Part shown: positions 30,198-31,324 of the stretch, in pieces
Numbering within the stretch: position 1 is the stretch's first letter
Layout of the letters: every line of letters starts with the position of its first letter
IMG/VR virus record: IMGVR_UViG_3300020469_000162
Location: 1 to 31,324 of that record
DNA: 31,324 nucleotides
Origin: a virus
Strand: one strand, 5' to 3'
Notes under the pieces: model-generated
Database searches by the model: none
Told to the model about the DNA's origin: nothing
The model's input: only the letters and a program-made list of their open reading frames with translations
Translations under genes and position numbers: made by a program

Positions 30198-30924
30198 TTA
30201 TCTCATAAAATTCGATTGCGTTACAATGTTCTGCACCTACAATTCTCTTATCTTTGTAATCACTGCCTTTTACCATTATATCAGGATTATATTCTTTTAT
30301 AATATCTACTAGTTCTTGTTCTGAATCAAAATAAGAAATATCATCAACTGCTTTTAAATTAGACAGTAAGTTTAGTCTTTCATCTAAAGAATTAATAGGT
30401 CTATCCGAACCTTTTAATTGTTTAATTCTATCATCACTATCTATAGCAACTAACAAATGATCTCCTAATGATTTTGCATAGTTTAATAATTCAATATGTC
30501 CTTTATGAATAATATCAAAACTACCATTTACAATAATTTTTTTGCCTGACTGCTGACTGCTACCTGGAAAAACTCTGTAGTTGTCTTCAACACTGTCGGC
30601 TGTGCTTACTTCAAATATTTCACTCATTTCTTCAAGTGCTTCTAGTTGATGTGGCTGTAAAGGAGGATTGTGCCACTTGTCGCCTGCTACTAATTCTTTT
30701 GTATGTACCGTTGCATCTTTAGTATCAATCCATTTAAGCAAAAATTTACCCGAATTTACAAACCATGTTTCTTCTTTTTCTTTATGAAAATGCATGCTAA
30801 ATTTAGCACCTACTTTTTCAAATACCATAATCTTTCCACAGTACTTTTCATTAGTGGCCCATATTAATTCATAGCCCCAACCTTTTTTAATTTTTCCTTC
30901 TAAACGTGTATGCATTTTATCCAT
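30145..30924 (-). CDS. Cupin fused to HldE-type nucleotidyltransferase
   Basis: 259 residues. Residues 10-120 are a cupin: GWGYELIWATNEKYCGK, metal ligands His45, His47 and Glu51 in MHFHKEKEETWFV, and His92 in NPPLQPHQLEAL; this looks like the cupin domain of phosphomannose-isomerase-like proteins. After a Ser/Gln linker (GSSQQSGKK), residues 129-259 are a cytidylyltransferase-like domain with VNGSFDIIHKGHIELL (HxGH at 140-143), KGSDYKDKRIVGAE and a terminal STTKKI. This matches the C-terminal domain of HldE, which makes ADP-D,D-heptose from heptose-1-phosphate and ATP. The fusion to a cupin is unusual; the cupin may act on a sugar phosphate or bind the product. First gene of the minus operon, with a late promoter box 17 nt upstream. 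Confidence 0.84.
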   Translation of the reverse strand: MDKMHTRLEGKIKKGWGYELIWATNEKYCGKIMVFEKVGAKFSMHFHKEKEETWFVNSGKFLLKWIDTKDATVHTKELVAGDKWHNPPLQPHQLEALEEMSEIFEVSTADSVEDNYRVFPGSSQQSGKKIIVNGSFDIIHKGHIELLNYAKSLGDHLLVAIDSDDRIKQLKGSDRPINSLDERLNLLSNLKAVDDISYFDSEQELVDIIKEYNPDIMVKGSDYKDKRIVGAEHCNAIEFYEINDGYSTTKKIQDIINRG

Positions 30925-30940
30925 TATATGTGTACTTTAT

Positions 30941-30947
30941 TATTTAT
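30941..30947 (-). promoter_or_regulatory. T4-type late promoter box ATAAATA, minus strand
   Basis: Read on the minus strand the sequence is GATAAATAATAA. The box ends 17 nt before the ATG at 30924, so the leader would be only about 11 nt and without a strong ribosome binding site. It faces away from the box at 30990 and would drive the three heptose genes to 28633. Confidence 0.65.
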
Positions 30948-30989
30948 CTTGTTCTTGTAACCCACAAAAAATAATAATGACGCATATGG

Positions 30990-30996
30990 ATAAATA
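30990..30996 (+). promoter_or_regulatory. T4-type late promoter box ATAAATA
   Basis: GGATAAATATTATGG, divergent from the box at 30941-30947. Initiation is expected near 31002, with GGAGAG at 31007-31012 and the ATG at 31023. The 98-base gap 30925-31022 holds these two promoters and no gene. Confidence 0.75.
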
Positions 30997-31022
30997 TTAT
31001 GGTAACGGAGAGAATATAAAAT

Positions 31023-31324
31023 ATGTCACTAATTCCAATTTTTCCTGGCGTAAGAATAGTACCTAGAGATGAAGATTATCTTGATAGAAAATCAGGCTCT
31101 CGTGGTGAAATTTTCTTCGATAAGGATAATCAATCACTTAGAATATTCGATGGTGCCAACGTTGGCGGAACACATATTCTAACACCTACAAACGTAGCAA
31201 AACAAATTACATCTTCGGGTGTTGCAACAGTTACTTTTAGTACAACAGTTGCAAGAAATGCTGGAGATACAGCAAATGTATATTATTATAACGGAGTTGA
31301 AAATCCTGAACTAACACTAGTTGT
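31023..31324 (+). CDS. Fibre-like structural protein, 3'-truncated by window edge
   Basis: 100 codons are visible, starting MSLIPIFPGVRIVPRDEDYL and open to the end of the window. GEIFFDKDNQSLRIFDGANV near residues 29-48 is the same 'G.i.yd.dt..l.vfdG' structural unit that ends the fibre proteins at 1726 and 4075. The following Thr/Val-rich strands (VATVTFSTTVARNAGDT) fit a fibre protein. The ATG has GGAGAG 10 nt upstream and a late promoter box at 30990. It shows that structural genes resume after the heptose and oxygenase cassette. Confidence 0.7.
   Translation, partial: MSLIPIFPGVRIVPRDEDYLDRKSGSRGEIFFDKDNQSLRIFDGANVGGTHILTPTNVAKQITSSGVATVTFSTTVARNAGDTANVYYYNGVENPELTLV

Noticed and set aside
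1-31324. tRNA genes, CRISPR arrays, insertion sequences, integrase or attachment sites
   Set aside because: None was recognised by reading; intergenic gaps are at most about 116 bases, leaving little room for them.

Overview
The window looks like part of the late (virion structure) region of a large tailed bacteriophage, most likely a marine T4-like myovirus of the cyanophage/pelagiphage kind. This rests on four things. The DNA is AT-rich and tightly packed, with 1-8 nt gene overlaps. Long tail-fibre or fibre-like proteins stand in series. T4-type late promoter boxes (ATAAATA) precede operons on both strands. The accessory genes (NodU-type carbamoyltransferase, 2-oxoglutarate/Fe(II) oxygenases, GT9-like transferase) are typical of marine T4-like phages. 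No host marker is present, so the host is inferred only as a Gram-negative marine bacterium. No tRNA, insertion sequence, CRISPR array, integrase or origin was seen.

Layout. Positions 3-5841: an incomplete gene followed by eight complete ones, mostly fibre or virion-associated proteins, including two paralogous fibre proteins (2285-3958 and 4075-5142) and small beta-rich proteins. Positions 5853-19300: two giant paralogous virion proteins (1885 and 2579 residues). Each has seven N-terminal carbohydrate-binding-like repeats, a beta-helix-like part, a propeller-like repeat part and a shared C-terminal module; several small modules appear to have been inserted. Positions 19323-22116: a small beta protein, a fibre protein with an intramolecular chaperone (S74) domain, a Gly/Cys-rich adhesin candidate and a tail-fibre assembly chaperone-like protein.

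Positions 22196-28636 (+): an operon behind its own late promoter encoding a GT9/heptosyltransferase-like protein, a carbamoyltransferase, a 2OG oxygenase, an SGNH-like protein, three more 2OG-oxygenase-like proteins and a GmhB-like heptose-bisphosphate phosphatase. Positions 30924-28633 (-): a convergent operon encoding a cupin-HldE nucleotidyltransferase fusion, an HldE-type kinase and an HldD-type epimerase. From 31023 (+) the next structural gene begins behind a divergent late promoter and runs off the window.

The standout system is the pair of convergent operons at 22196-30924. Together they supply nearly all of the ADP-L-glycero-D-manno-heptose pathway (kinase, phosphatase, adenylyltransferase, epimerase; GmhA not seen here), a GT9-family transferase, a carbamoyltransferase and several oxygenases, placed between adhesin/fibre genes and further fibre genes and driven by late promoters. 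The inference is a late-expressed system that makes and attaches a modified (possibly carbamoylated) heptose to virion proteins or to a host surface glycan.
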